A DNA stretch of 64,000 nt from Corella eumyota (taxonomy: Eukaryota; Chordata; Ascidiacea; Phlebobranchia; Corellidae). Location of the stretch: assembly GCA_963082875.1 (NCBI GenBank), contig OY720098.1:21204001-21268000 (forward strand), given 5' to 3'. The translations under genes were made by a program, and so were the position numbers. Under the pieces are notes generated by a model that was not told the origin of the DNA, made no database searches, and saw only the letters and a program-made list of their open reading frames with translations. Below, in pieces: positions 45,229 through 58,300 of this stretch. Position 1 is the first letter of the stretch, and every line of letters starts with the position of its first letter.

Positions 45229-47058
45229 ATATAATGCAAATGTTAGCATTTCTTTTATACATCAAGTAACGTGTTTGAAAAGCTCAATTTCAAACCATTT
45301 TAACACCGTTTAGTGAAATATAGCTTATACTTAAAAGTCTTATTTTATCTTTTTTTGCATTTATTTTAACCACATTATTTTTTAAATTTACAAAACTAGT
45401 GTTTTTAAATTAATAATAAACATTTTTTTAATATTTTTATTTGTTTACAATAAAACAATTTTAAAACAAATTTAAATTTTTTGTTGTTTCCGAAGTTTTC
45501 TTTACATTATCTGGAACAATTACTTTTATGACGTCACAATTAACTTCAATGAATCACGATCGCGATATCTCCAAGCTTGTTGAATTAGAACGTCATCGAC
45601 TATGACGTAACACAGATTTGACTTCTCACCTTGAGGTTACACCGAGGTCAAACATGACACAGGTGTGGCGGCGCGACTTTAATTATGACGTCACAAATAG
45701 TTGATGGTATCGATTAAAATCTACAAGTAAACAATCAGTTATTGTGACGTAACAGCTGCGAATTAAATAATTTTATTTTTTTTTAACATTTTAAAGTTTT
45801 TAAACAAAATTTAAGATAATGAAGTTAAATAATTTTTAATAAATGATGTTTGTTGATGTTTATAAATCTTCGACGATAGGAATTTTAAAAGATACAATAA
45901 ATAAAACCATAGTGTAGGAATTATACAAAACACATTTTAAGAGGTAAAACTTAACGTCTAAACACGCTTTTATATTGAAATAAAATCGCTTAATCTAAAC
46001 ATAACATTAGGTTTGCAAATACTTGATTCAATATTTTGTGAAATGTTTTATAAATATAAATTTTGCTGGCAGAATTTGTTAACTTATATCTATTCTTTTA
46101 AACGCTTGCTCGCTGGCGACTACTTGCGGTGGCTTATTTCATCAAAATAACGCTAAATTTCTCAAAAAAGCTCAGGGTTATAAAGTTTGTTTTTATATTA
46201 ACGTATATTTTTGTGTAAGATCATATTTTAAGTTTTTTAATTTTGGTGATGTTATTAGTTTTCAATTTTTTTTGGGTTTATTTTTACGTAAAATTGTTTA
46301 GATTTACATATGTTTATGTATTTTGTTTTTATAATAATTTAGAATTGTCAAAGCTTAAATAACCAAATAAAAAAAATTATAAAATAAATCTTAAATTAAA
46401 CAACAAAAAATATTACAACCTTTAATGTTATCTTTCACTAAATAAATTAAACACGTAGACACCTAAAGTACTTAAATTAGCTTAATGTCAAATTTTAGTT
46501 TGCTTAAACATTTAAATGAAGTTTTGTTCAAATAAAAGTTGACCTTACTTTGGCACAAGTTATTGCCCGCGGACCAATCTGAGTTTTGTTTAAACAAAAC
46601 TTGCAGCATGGTTGGTTGACTGTGTTACTTACTATGTAAATGTAACAACAGTTTTGCTGAATTTAAAAGAGTTATCAATATACAAAGAAAAACAGTTGCA
46701 AACACTAATTTGCATACTGGTAAAAAGAGGCGTGATTAAAATCCACCAATCACATTTTATTGCTTACTAATGTTGTCATGACAAAAAACCAATAGCAACA
46801 TAATACCACTGGTTGTTACGTCAAATGCGTAACTTTTCTGTTACATTTTAAAATTAAAAATATTCTATGGGGCGCTGGTACAACGATGGATATTATGTAA
46901 AAACAACGCGTTTTATGTTCCACAGGTTAAAAGATTTTATATCTTTTAAACTTTTAAAGTATTTTGGTTTAAAGTTTGTATAAATTTATTTTGCAAACTG
47001 TTTTTTAGTTGTTGATGTTTATACAATATAAAGGAATTTTTATATTTATTTGTTGAAA
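45229..47058. other. Intergenic spacer
   Basis: TGACGTCA at about 45531 and 45688 mark the right edge of the CRE-dense domain. The rest is AT-rich. No gene or repeat recognised; the right end should hold the promoter of the gene starting at 47059. Confidence 0.45.
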
Positions 47059-49086
47059 ATGGATTATGAACAGGTAATGAAAATATTGCTTGTTGCTGTA
47101 AGTGGTAAATCGATATCAAAACTTTGTAATTACATATTTTTAGTGGAAACAGGAACAAAAAAAGCGCCGTGAACGTCGCAATAGGGAACGTTTTAAAAGG
47201 GAGCAAAAAGAACTTCAAGAACAAAAGGAACGATATGAAAAAGAACTTAAGGAACGCTACGAAAAAAAACGTCTTGAAAAGGAACAAAAAGAACGTCGTG
47301 AAAAAAGACGAAGGGAGCGAAATCGCCAAAACATCACGTACAACATATTAGTGGTAAAAAACAAAGTTATCTTTACACGTTTATTTAATTACCCGTTTTC
47401 AAAAAGCATAAAAACTATCTTTGCATAATATCTCCTAGATGAATAATCCTGGAAGCACAAACTCTGCGTCAGCGAGCAACCGGAATGGTAACAGAGATTT
47501 CCGGATGGATTTCCCCCAAAGAGAAAGACTCAAGGCGTCTATGCAGTATCATGAAACGGTTTTTAAGCAACAGCGAGAGAGCGACAACGTGGTGGCGGAA
47601 AATCATCTGCGATGCTCTTCTAGGCATAGTAAGTACATTTTGCTTATGGTAAGATTTTCTTTGCACAGTGAAAGAGTAAGAAAAATATTATTATCCCTAA
47701 TTATAAATTTAAGTGTTTTTTGTTTTACTTTAAGATCGTAGTTTTATTCTATTAAATATGGATTTGCTTGTGACTCATGTTTAAAGCACAAATAGTACAA
47801 CATTTGTGCCGCTTAAAACAAAAAAACTGTTTCATTTAACTTGGTTTCTGTGTGGTATACACATTAAAACCTTAAGGTTTTAGCCATACAGTGTTACATT
47901 GTTTGCCCTTGAGCCCGGCGTTTACGGATATCGTATATACACTCCAACTGCACAAACCTTAAAAAATAAACAATTAAAATGAACTTATGTTGTCAACTAA
48001 TTGACTTATTTATTAACAGATCTACGTAATTACACCATGACTCGTAGTTCTTGGTAAAAGTTATTTTTATGTGAATTTTAGTATTTAATTAAACGATTCA
48101 ATTTGATTCCTGTTTCAAGTTTTTAATCAGCTGCTTTTTGTTGTTGTATAGATATAAATATTAACGTCAAATAACCTGCAGGTGTTTTTAGCAATAGTAT
48201 TGAATAAATATCAAATTGAGCAATTTTTTGTAAAAATAAAATTAAAAAGTTGTTGGCCATTTCGTTTTATTTGTTGGTTTACATCGTCGTTTAGAAAAAT
48301 CTTTAAGCTACTTACTCTACAGCAGTCCACGTCGCAAATTTATTAAATACCAATTTCATGAAAATTTTAGCAAAAAAAATGAACACTAAATTTAAGTAAT
48401 GTCTAAATCCATGTTTATTGGGTGGCGTCCGTTCAAAAGAACAAAATTGCCTTGCTCTTTTTAAAACGAACATTTGCACTTAATAAAAAGCATAAATGAC
48501 TTGTTGAAAAAATGATTTAATACTAGAAAAACGAGGTTAGAGTTTCCATGTGAAAAAGTTGTTAAAACACCCGCTAATTCGATAAACAAGTTAAAGTTAA
48601 AAGCATTCGAACTTATTAAAACAGAGAGGAAAAATACGTTAAAGCTTGTCAGCATAAATAGTTGTTTTAAAATAATTTAATATTAAAACATAAAAAAGTG
48701 AAACTGGGCTTATGACGGATTTATTCTAAGTGATATATAGTGGTTATACTAAGAAAATGGGTAAGACACTTAAAAAGGATCATTAAATGATTGCCTACTA
48801 TCTTTTAGTAATAAATAATAATGTTAAGTGTAGGGTTAAAAGACGTATTTTAAAGAAAGCTAATTTAAAAAATTATGTTCCATACGCAATGTTGTACTTT
48901 TTGAATAGTTAAAGTTTATAATTTATTTGTTTTTAAGCAATTATCAATTTTAAAGCTAGATTTCTGTTTTATTTCAGTAATTTTATCGTCTATTGACTTC
49001 TATGATAAAAAATTTCTGTCTACATCTGGAACGCCTTGGTTAAATATTGACAATGTTTTAAATTATTCTCGAACGTTTAAAACTGG
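47059..49086 (+). CDS. Partial gene model: highly charged helical protein
   Basis: Four exons with good splice sites and matching phases: 47059-47073, 47144-47353, 47439-47628, 48978-49086, giving 174 residues and leaving two bases for a next exon I could not find before 52.2 kb. Exon 2 encodes almost only Lys, Arg, Glu and Gln (for example RYEKELKERYEKKRLEKE), typical of a single alpha-helix or coiled coil with frequent RNA-binding or cytoskeletal roles. Exon 3 continues with QRERLKASMQYHETVFKQQR; exon 4 reads SSIDFYDKKFLSTSGTPWLN. I recognise no family. Joining to the acceptor at 52281 would give an immediate stop, so the 3' end is unresolved. Confidence 0.55.
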
Positions 49087-50019
49087 GTAAGTTTATGTTA
49101 TAAATATTTTTTGGAGGATATTGCCAAATTTTTAACCAAATAAATGTGGTAAAGGTACCCTAAGACTTATTACGCAAAGTCGTGCAATAATTCGGTTACT
49201 CTTTGATAAAAACTGCTGAAAAATTTTCATGTAACTTTGCTTTTAAATATAATACTTACCATGTGACTTTTTTACGTTACTTGCAAGGTTATTACAAATT
49301 AAGCTTATTGTTGAATTTTCAGTGTCTGCAGTTGCGTTAGGTTTTATTTATTTAAAAAACTTAATGTTATGGTTCGATAACACTTTAAATCTAAATATAA
49401 GGGGTAAGTTAGAAGGGGTTAAGGGGTAAAAAGGGGTTCAAAAAAGTGTAAGAGCCTAATATGGCAGGCCCCTAAGTTCAAGGTTAAGTTAAAAATAGAC
49501 AAGTTGTGTTGTAAAAAAAAACTAAAACTATTTAAATATTTTCAAAAGATAAAAAATTGTTCAGAAAATTGCTAAAAACATTGCAATATTGGAATAGTAT
49601 TTTTATGACTCATTTGTTTTTTGAAATGCAAATTTTTGTTTTAAACTGGTTGAGTTCGATTTTTATATAACATTTTTACTATTAAATTTTTATATCAGCA
49701 AATGCTCATTTTTATTGGTTTAACGATATAAAGTGTACCATGGCTCGTACAGGTACGGTAAATATTTGTTAAGGTTCAGTAAACCATTAAAAGTTGCTTT
49801 GCAGTTATAAATCAAATTTGCAGCAAAATTTAAACTAGTTTTAAGGATTCTAGATTATTTCATTAATAAAATGAATTTGGATAGCGTATACTAAATAATA
49901 ATTGACTGCTAAGTGCTGACTCAGTTTGTATGTTTAAAGTTGCTGTTTTAAATGTTTAAAGAGATGTTAGAATTTTTCAAATACAGCGTACCCAATTAAA
50001 AATACTTTAAAAGTAACAA
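49087..50019. other. AT-rich sequence, no feature seen
   Basis: Probably intron or 3' flank of the preceding gene; no exon recognised. A short GGGGTAAG/GGGGTTAAGG run lies at about 49400-49440. Confidence 0.4.
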
Positions 50020-50348
50020 TTGTCTTATATAATATGGCTAACTATTGCTTTTTATGTTAAGTTTGTTTTCTGCAAAAGAAATTAAAAAAAAGTACAACAA
50101 ATGGCTCAGAGAGGGCAAAATAAGGTTATTTTCCTATGTCTGCCAGCGTATGATTACGACGATGACGTCGTGCGTCACGTGACTCGCGAGCGTAGGGACT
50201 TTCCCTATTTACAATATTTACCTTCAAATCCCGATATCTCGAAAACTACTTGACCAATTTTTAAAATAATGGTATCCTCGTGCAAGTTGAAAAAATTCCA
50301 ACATAATTAAAAAAGAAACTCTCCGACCGAACCATCTCTTTAATGATT
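50020..50348 (+). repeat. Dispersed repeat family R, copy 2
   Basis: Opposite in orientation to copy 1 at 3418-3738 and roughly 85-90% alike by eye over about 300 bases. It contains GTGCGTCACGTGACTCGCGA and GGACTTTCCCTATTTACAAT. Family unknown. Confidence 0.8.
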
Positions 50349-52281
50349 TTCTCCCTACTAAGAAAATTCGCTACTTAAGTTTTATTTATAAAAATAACTT
50401 ACACAAAAATTGCGCAATTTATTTACTTAAAAAAATCCGTTAGTCATCAACATGTGATTTTTACATACTTGCTAAATCACGCGAATTAAACCAATTATGA
50501 AATTTGAAGCAGCATTTTTGTTTTAAACTTGAACAAATATGTTTAGTGATTCATGATTCTAATATAAGTTTTTTATTCAACGGAACTATAAAAATAAAAT
50601 AAAAAAGCGCGCGAAATGCTCAACGTTTTTTATGGTTTGCTACTTTTATCCGTAGAAAGCTAATAGAGCAAATCTTTCGACTTCAAATACAAAAGAAAGA
50701 AAATTTTTCGTATAACTGTGAGTTTAGTAATTTAATGTGTTAGCTTAAAAAGACGAAACAAATAAAAAGTAGTAATATTGTTTATTGATAAATGATAGTT
50801 GTAGCTGTATAGAGTTATCTAAATAGGTTTAGTGGCAGTGCCATAACATAATATAAATTTAATTTAGTTATTTAAAAACGGTTTAAACTTTTAAAATATA
50901 AAAAAGTAATTTACCGCATCAGTGGTATCAAATGACGCCCGAAAATCCGGTCCACGTCACTAGCACTAATGCGTTACATAATCATTTTCTCAATAAGTCT
51001 GACAGGGCAAGTAGCAAGAAAAAAAACTAATATTAAGCTAAAACAACATTAAGTAGATTCTATAAACTAAATAAATATACTTTTATAAATATTTTTTATC
51101 CTCTTTTTTATTTGACTTCGCCTTTTTTGCCTATAGCAACAGTTTGTAACTAGGTAATTTAATCTAAACAGGTATAAAGAACGCTTTTATAGTTAATTTC
51201 TTAGAACTTGTTAATAACTTTATTTTATTTATTTATAATGTTTACTTAACTGCTTCACTAGTTTCTTAGTATTGGGATAAAAATAAAAATTTTCTATCAG
51301 TTTTCAGGAAATATAAACTGATAAATAGCTGATTATATAGATGACTAAGCTGATATCTGCCTTCCTATTTCCTGGTTGATGTCAGTTACATTACTGGTCT
51401 GCTGGTAGTGTTAGTTGAGTTTATTTTAAAATAGAGCTGTCACTTTGTTGGTTAAGGAAAATGTATTACAATAAAATTGATTGTTTACAGATAGATGTTT
51501 AGATATATTGCAGTTACACAATCCCGCCAATCAGTAGTCTGGTAGTCATGTAGTATATTAAAAACACCCATTTTAAACATGTTTAAAACCCAATACTAAA
51601 TAAATTAAAACTTGATATCAAATATATTAAAAACCTGATATTAAATTTTAAGTTGTAAGTTAAACAACATAAATCTTTATATAAATATTTTAGTTTAAAT
51701 TATTCGGCGATTACAGTTTAGTTTCGGGTTTTTGTAAAGGGAGTTTCCAATAAAACGGAGTACTTTCCGTTGGTTGTTCAAACATTTCGAATAAACTAAA
51801 ATAACATACTTCATTGAAGTCAAACAAACATTTGATTTATTGCTATGTATATAAAGATTTTGTGAAGTGATGTTTATTCCAAATAGGAACATAATATTAG
51901 TAGTTGGCTGAAAATAGATTTTTCAATTACGGCGTTAAAGTTTCAGGCCTTACACCTCAGCTAAGACATAAAGTTGTCATATTTTTCTATGTATGTTATA
52001 TACTTTTAAAAGTTGTTTACAAGTGAAAATTTAATGTAAAGCACCACAGGATATGGTTACGTAATTATAAATTACAACACCACCTGTAAAGTGTTTACAA
52101 ATTGGTCTGTTTAAATAGGAAAATGTTTTTAAACATCACACCTTATTATTAACATTAGTTTTGTCACATTTTGTTTACTTATTGAAATAAAACTTAACAC
52201 TGGTGGATGACTAATATCAGGTAAGTACATGAGTCATATTTAACATTACAACATATATTAAAATACTTTGTTTTTTTTTAG
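50349..52281. other. Intergenic spacer with likely 5' UTR exon of the coiled-coil gene
   Basis: AT-rich. A donor ATATCAG|GTAAGT at 52218 and an acceptor at 52281 suggest a short 5' UTR intron just upstream of the next gene. Nothing else seen. Confidence 0.45.
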
Positions 52282-52347
52282 AAGCTTCTAAAGAGCTTTG
52301 TTGATAATAAAGCTAGGAATTTATCTTAAACAGATGTAATTGTTATA

Positions 52348-55300
52348 ATGTCCGATGATAAATCTAAGAGTTCATCGGCGAAAAATAATGGATTTAAAAA
52401 AAAGAAGGAAGATTCTATAAAAAATGCAGTTGACCCCCTGGTTCCAGAACTAAGGGATTCAGAAAATACCGATAATGAAACAGTGGAAGTGGATAAAAAA
52501 GCGCTTTTAAAACTTTTAAAAATAATGGACACCTTGCAGCCACTAATAAGTGAGTGTGGTGATTTGAAAAACGAGTTAATGAAAAAATCAAATTTACAAG
52601 AGGAAGATTTAATAATGTTAGCACTTAGTACTAGTAGACCCCTTAGAAAAGAAGAACCCAGTACGAGTAAAGAAAGAAGTTTTCAAAGTAAGGAAACCGA
52701 AATCGTTACTACTCAAGGGGAAACCAGCAGTGTTGTGAAACTAAGTTCACCCCCGTAAGTAATATCACATCCTTGATTTTAAAAGTAATTTTTTTTTAAA
52801 ACTTGATAGTAGTTCCCTACTCAATCTATTGATTACAACAGACAAATGGTGTAATTTTAAAAATAGTTTTAAAATTACAAAAAGAAGACAAAAACTAAAT
52901 TATTATGTTTATATTTTAATAACAAACATGTTTTGTAATATAGAGTTTTAATGACTAACCCAATGGTTTCACTTGAAGCACAAAGCACATCTCAACAAGG
53001 TTTAAATGAAATAAAAAAGAATGTAATCACACAAACTGAGAATAATCGACCAAATTCTCAGCAAATTTCCGATCAATTTTCAAATCCAACTTCTTCAAAT
53101 GAGGTTAGTAATAAATTAGTTTTTAATTTTTTTTTTCGTATATATTTTTATCCTCGATGTGGAAAAGTCGAATGCGTGACTTAAACATAGAGTAACATCT
53201 GTTACTCCGACTCACAGTCCTAAATAGTAAAAATATTTATATTTGTTTAGCCTAAATGTAAATTGAAAAAAAATATTTTGTGCTGTTAGCCTAACAATAT
53301 AAATATTTGTTTTTTTTGTTTAAACAAAGTTAGTATTTTATTTTAAAATGTTATCACAAAATTCTAAGAAATGTTTTGTATAATTCTGAGTAATCATATT
53401 GTTAGTTTCTAATTCAAAAAATATTACTTTCTGTTCTAATTCTCACAGAAAGTAATATTTAATACAAAAAATATTACTTTCTGTTCTGGGTTTAATATAA
53501 ATTAATATTTTTACTTTATATACATTTTTTAATATTTAAATTTAATTGAAATTACATTAAAAGGTCAAAATGACACATAATTAAACCAAGTTGATTTGTT
53601 TTTAATAAATTTTGCAATATTTTTAGTTTTACAGTTTACCTTCTGACATGCACCTGAGCGAAATAAGTAAACTTAAAAATATAATAAAATTTTTACAAGA
53701 AGAAATAAAAAAAGTAAGAATAACTAAAATGACACCATTGCTTATTCTTTTTTAATTGGATTTTTTAAATTTGTTTCAAAACCTTTTGGGTTCTTTAAAA
53801 TTTATATACTTTTTCCATTTTTTTTTTCTGTGAATAATTTTTACTACTTCACAACTCTAGAAAGTTCAAAATTTTGATAAAAATAAATAAATAATTTAAA
53901 TTTTTGTTAAAGTTAACACAAATTAACAAAGACTGGCAAAAGTACAACAACCAACGTGAAGTTGAATTTTCATTAAAACAAGCAAAATTCGATGAATTAA
54001 CTCAACAAGTAAACGAGATAACATCGGGTGAATTAAGTTTTACTCAAAGACAACAGGTTGGTTTTTATTTTATGCCTTAAGTGGTGTTTTTTATAGTTAA
54101 GTGTTTTTTTTTGCGGTTAAATGGTGTTTTTAAGTGGTGTTTTTGTAGTTAAGTGGTGTTTTTTGTAGTTAAGTGGTGTTTTTGTGGTTAAATGGTGTTT
54201 TTAGGTGGTGTTTTTGTAGTTAAATGGTGTTTTTTTGTGATTAAATGGTGTTTTAAAGTGGTGTTTTTTGTAGTTAAATGGTGTTTTTATTTGTGCCATG
54301 AACCATATGTAATGAAGTGGTTAAAAAGCAATCCTAGCATTAGGTTCAAAGGTTTTAAGTTCAATTCCTACTGTTGTCATGTTGTAAATTTTCACGCTAA
54401 ACTCTAAGGTTCAATTGTTTAGGAGTTTAATTAATCCGCATTAATCTTTATTTTTTGACATCAGTGGTTACTGGTCATCATACAGTATTTGTCAGTTTTT
54501 AATTAACTTTTTGAGAGTTAAATTAAAGTTTTAATTAATTTTTTTTTAATTTTGATTAATATTTTTAAAGGATTTTCTTAATGAAGAAATTCAGAATGTT
54601 CGTAGTGAGTGTGATTTAGAAAAAGAGGAATTGCAAAATCGCATTGATGATTTATTACAACAATTGGAACTCAAAGTTCAAGGTAAAGTAATTAGCAGCA
54701 GAAACCATTCTTAAAAAAATTTTCATTCTTTAATTAAAAATTAATTTTTACATCTAGAAAGAAATTTCGATTTTTTATTGTATAGGCTATATCTTTATCC
54801 TCGATGTGGAAAAGTCGAATGCGCGACTTATACATAGAGTAACAACAGTTACCCCGACCCATTCTTGAGTTGACCCTGTTAGTTTGGGATATTATAGATT
54901 ATAATTGATCGATAATTATACTACTATAATTATACAATATTATATAGATTATAATTGCCCGAAAATTATGCTGCTGATTAAGTGTCAGTAGTTATATATA
55001 TAAAAATAAATCTTAGTGCTTTACATTTTTTTTTAAATAAGACTTGAACCTATAAAGAACAAATTTAAGGTAAATTTATGTTAAATAGGATAAACATAAG
55101 ATTAATTTTTTTTTTTTTAACTTTTTACAGAATTGGAATCATTTAAAGTAAACACAGCGAAAACCATCGAGAATTTGTCGTTTCTGAGTGAGGAAAACGA
55201 AGAATTGAAAACTCAAAGTGTTGAGTTGAGTTCGGCGTTGGTTGTGGCTTCAAGGTCGAACACAAATCGAAATAAAAAGTTGGAAGCCCTGGAGCAAAAA

Positions 55301-58300
55301 ATTAGAGCATTACAAGAAAGAGTAAGTAATGTTCAGTTTTTGATGTAAAATTCTGTTAATATATGAATTATAAGTTATACTACTTTAAAATTATAAGTAA
55401 TAAAAAAACAGTTTAAAGGGTATTGGATGCAATACCAAATTAATTTTTTTTATTTTGTTTGTTTTGAAATGTGGATCACTTATACTTAACAGATCTTGCG
55501 TCTTGTAAAATATGAGAGAAAATTAGCGAGGACTGTAAAGTATAAGAGAGAATTAGCGAGGACCATAAAGTACAAGAGAGAATTAGCGAGGACTGTAAAG
55601 TACAAGAGAGAATTAGCTAAGACTGTTAAATGCGAGTAAGCTAGATAGTACAGTTTGGTCCTAGGTTTGATTCCCACTGCCTCCATTTCATAACATATTA
55701 AGAAAAGAGTATTGACACATTATAAATTTTTATTGTATTTAAAGTGGGTTTAACACCAGGTTAATAACATTCAAATTGCTTTTTTATAACCACATAAAAT
55801 GTAAATATATAAAAAACAGAGGACATTAAATTTTACTTACGTAAGAGGAAGTGGTATACAATTTAATGAGGTCAAAAAACAATAAATCCTAATTTATTGT
55901 GTAACAATGGTTGCTTGTTATTTAATACAATGAGACTCAATAAAAACGCTTTTTTTTGAATAACTTGCTTAATTCTGATTGGGTAAAAAAAAATCTAATA
56001 TTTGTTTATTTTTTTAAATTTATTTTAAAATGAGATTTTTATTATTTTTTAAAAACTTGTTTATTTATTTTAAACTTTGTTATTCAAGCCTTTGTGAAAG
56101 TTTGTTATATAATATAAAATTTTATAAATGCTTCGAGTGCTTTCCTATTTTTAGTTTTAAAAAATTTTGTTCAAAAAATTACCCTAAAAAATAGTCTTTA
56201 AAAAATTTAATAACGTAGTAAAAATTAAAATAATTTAAAAAATTTTTCTGGTTTTAAATTTTAAATTTAATAAAGTTTTATGATTTCTGGTATTTAATCT
56301 TAATAATAAATGAGTTTATTATTAACATAGTTTATTACAAATTTTTTTTAAAGTTTAATATATATATTAAACTTTGGTTTTATTACGGGAATTTCAAATA
56401 GTAATTTTATATTTTAATTTTAAACCTTGTTTTAAGGTTGGCTGACCTTTAAAAGTGCCAATTTGAATTTTAGTTTTGTGCTATAGAGTTTGGGGAATTT
56501 AATAGTTTTCTTAAACAATGATTGTCTCATATGAATACTATTTCATCCTATAGATGTAAATTTAAGTTTAAAAAAAGGCCCAACTTTGCATTTTTATAAA
56601 ATTGTCTTCTTTTTTGCTATTTCTCGACAGCCTTATTTTTTTAGCATTTTTTTGCAAAAAAACTCCCTAAAACAAAACATATTTCACAAGTTTGTTTTAA
56701 AATAGTTTAAATTATTTTAAATCAAAGGGAAAGAACCACAGACCCAACTTAAATACAACCTTGTTGTTTTTTCTTGTGAATAGTATTTCCATAAATTAAA
56801 TTACAATTTTTCCGGAATTAATTTATCAATGACTAATTTAATTTTGATAAATTTTAATTGATTTGGATTCTTATTAAATTTATTTAAATTTAGTTTGGTA
56901 TATTGTTAATATTGTCATAAATATCACAAAATATTTGCGAATATAACAAAATCTTAGTTTTTTGCACTTTATTAATGGTAATTATAGACATTTTTAATTA
57001 TTTAAAAAAAAAACTTTCGAAATAAAAACACCTTTTGGTGTTTGATATTAAAATCTATAATGTAAATTTTAAGGGGGATTCCCCTGGTATTAAATTTATT
57101 TCGAAATCATAATCTTACTGAAAATCTTTAGATGCAAGCTGGTGCTTTTGTTTGATTGTTTTTTTAAAATACAATCGCTATGTGATTTTTTTGGTGTTGT
57201 GTTTATAAGTTATTGTATATATAAAATTTCTTACAATGCCCTATTGTATAGTAATTGTAGTCTTTTTCCTTCTTTGGTTGGTTTAGCTTTAAAAAAATCA
57301 TTTTATTACTGGTATAGTATTATGTATAGTTTTGCAAATGTGAATAATTTTTGTTTTCTAAATTTTAATCATTTTATCATAAATATTTAATGGTTATCAT
57401 AAATATTTAATAATACAACTCTCTTTTTTTAAGTACACTTTTATCAATACCCACTTTTGGCAAGTGGAAAACTTAAAATCCCTTAAAAGCTTTTATTTTA
57501 TGTTGTAATATAAGATCGCCTTTATTTTTAAAGCTTTTACAAACACAAATCCATTTGGCTTAATTGTATTTACACTGAATCTCCATTAAGGCTTTTTAAA
57601 CGAGAAAAGAAAATAACATTGGGTTCAATTAAGTTGTATTAGCTTATAACATGTTTACACTGAACCTCCATTAAGAAAATGATTTTGTGTTTAAATGTTG
57701 TATGTGTTGATTTGCTTTCACCTTCTAACAGGTATGCCAGATGTCCTTGAAATTAGATTATCTTTGATGTGTATCATATTACAGGCGTATAGTATGTCAT
57801 ATAACCTTCACATACGCTAGTCAATAGCTCAACTATGGTTGAGATTTTGATTATCACAATATGTTTGCACGGCACAACTCATACTTGCATGCAATAATTT
57901 ACTCGCGCACCACAAATGGCATGGTTATTTATTTTGTAGGCCTATAAATGGGACATATATATATGTATGTTTATCGTCACTAATCTCCGTTATAAGCCAT
58001 ATACATTTACTTACTCAGCCAATGTGGCCCCTTCATGCTTATGTGGCTCTACATGTATTACCTTTAAGTATTTTAAATATAGTTGACTTACTTGTTAATG
58101 TCTAGTTTGTATTTTTCATTCATGGTGATGGTGTGTAAAGCTATCATTATACTGTGAAGAAATATCTGATTTAAAAACAACATTTTTAGACTTATTTGGT
58201 TTGGTGGTTGCTTACAACCTGGCTTGTACCTTGAATACAAATTTCTGGTTCTTAATTTGGTGATTGTTTGTGAGGTTAATGTACCGTAGTTTAATTTGTT

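Larger units (their letters stand above)
26605..45695. promoter_or_regulatory. Domain with dense TGACGTCA (CRE-type) palindromes
   Basis: By hand I count about 53 exact TGACGTCA octamers between 26605 and 45695, and a further set of one-off variants (TGACGTAA, TTACGTCA, TGACATCA). I found none elsewhere in the window. TGACGTCA is the consensus site of CREB/ATF bZIP dimers. Clusters: 28.8-29.4 kb, 32.5-34.0 kb (the densest, around ETV exons 8-10), 35.0-37.0 kb, 40.6-43.6 kb. Copies lie in exons, introns and spacers alike. Whether they bind anything is not shown; the number far exceeds chance in DNA this AT-rich. Confidence 0.6.

Noticed and set aside
52282-52347. Splicing the charged-helix gene into the coiled-coil gene
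   Set aside because: The phase gives Gly-Ser-Phe then a stop, so the two are not one protein by this route.
54292-54395. A further tRNA-like SINE head
   Set aside because: Only vague resemblance (GTTCAATTCCTACTG); too eroded to annotate.
57142-57390. Open frame of 82 codons in intron 6 of the coiled-coil gene
   Set aside because: Phe/Tyr/Asn-rich composition typical of AT-rich non-coding DNA; no homology or splice support.
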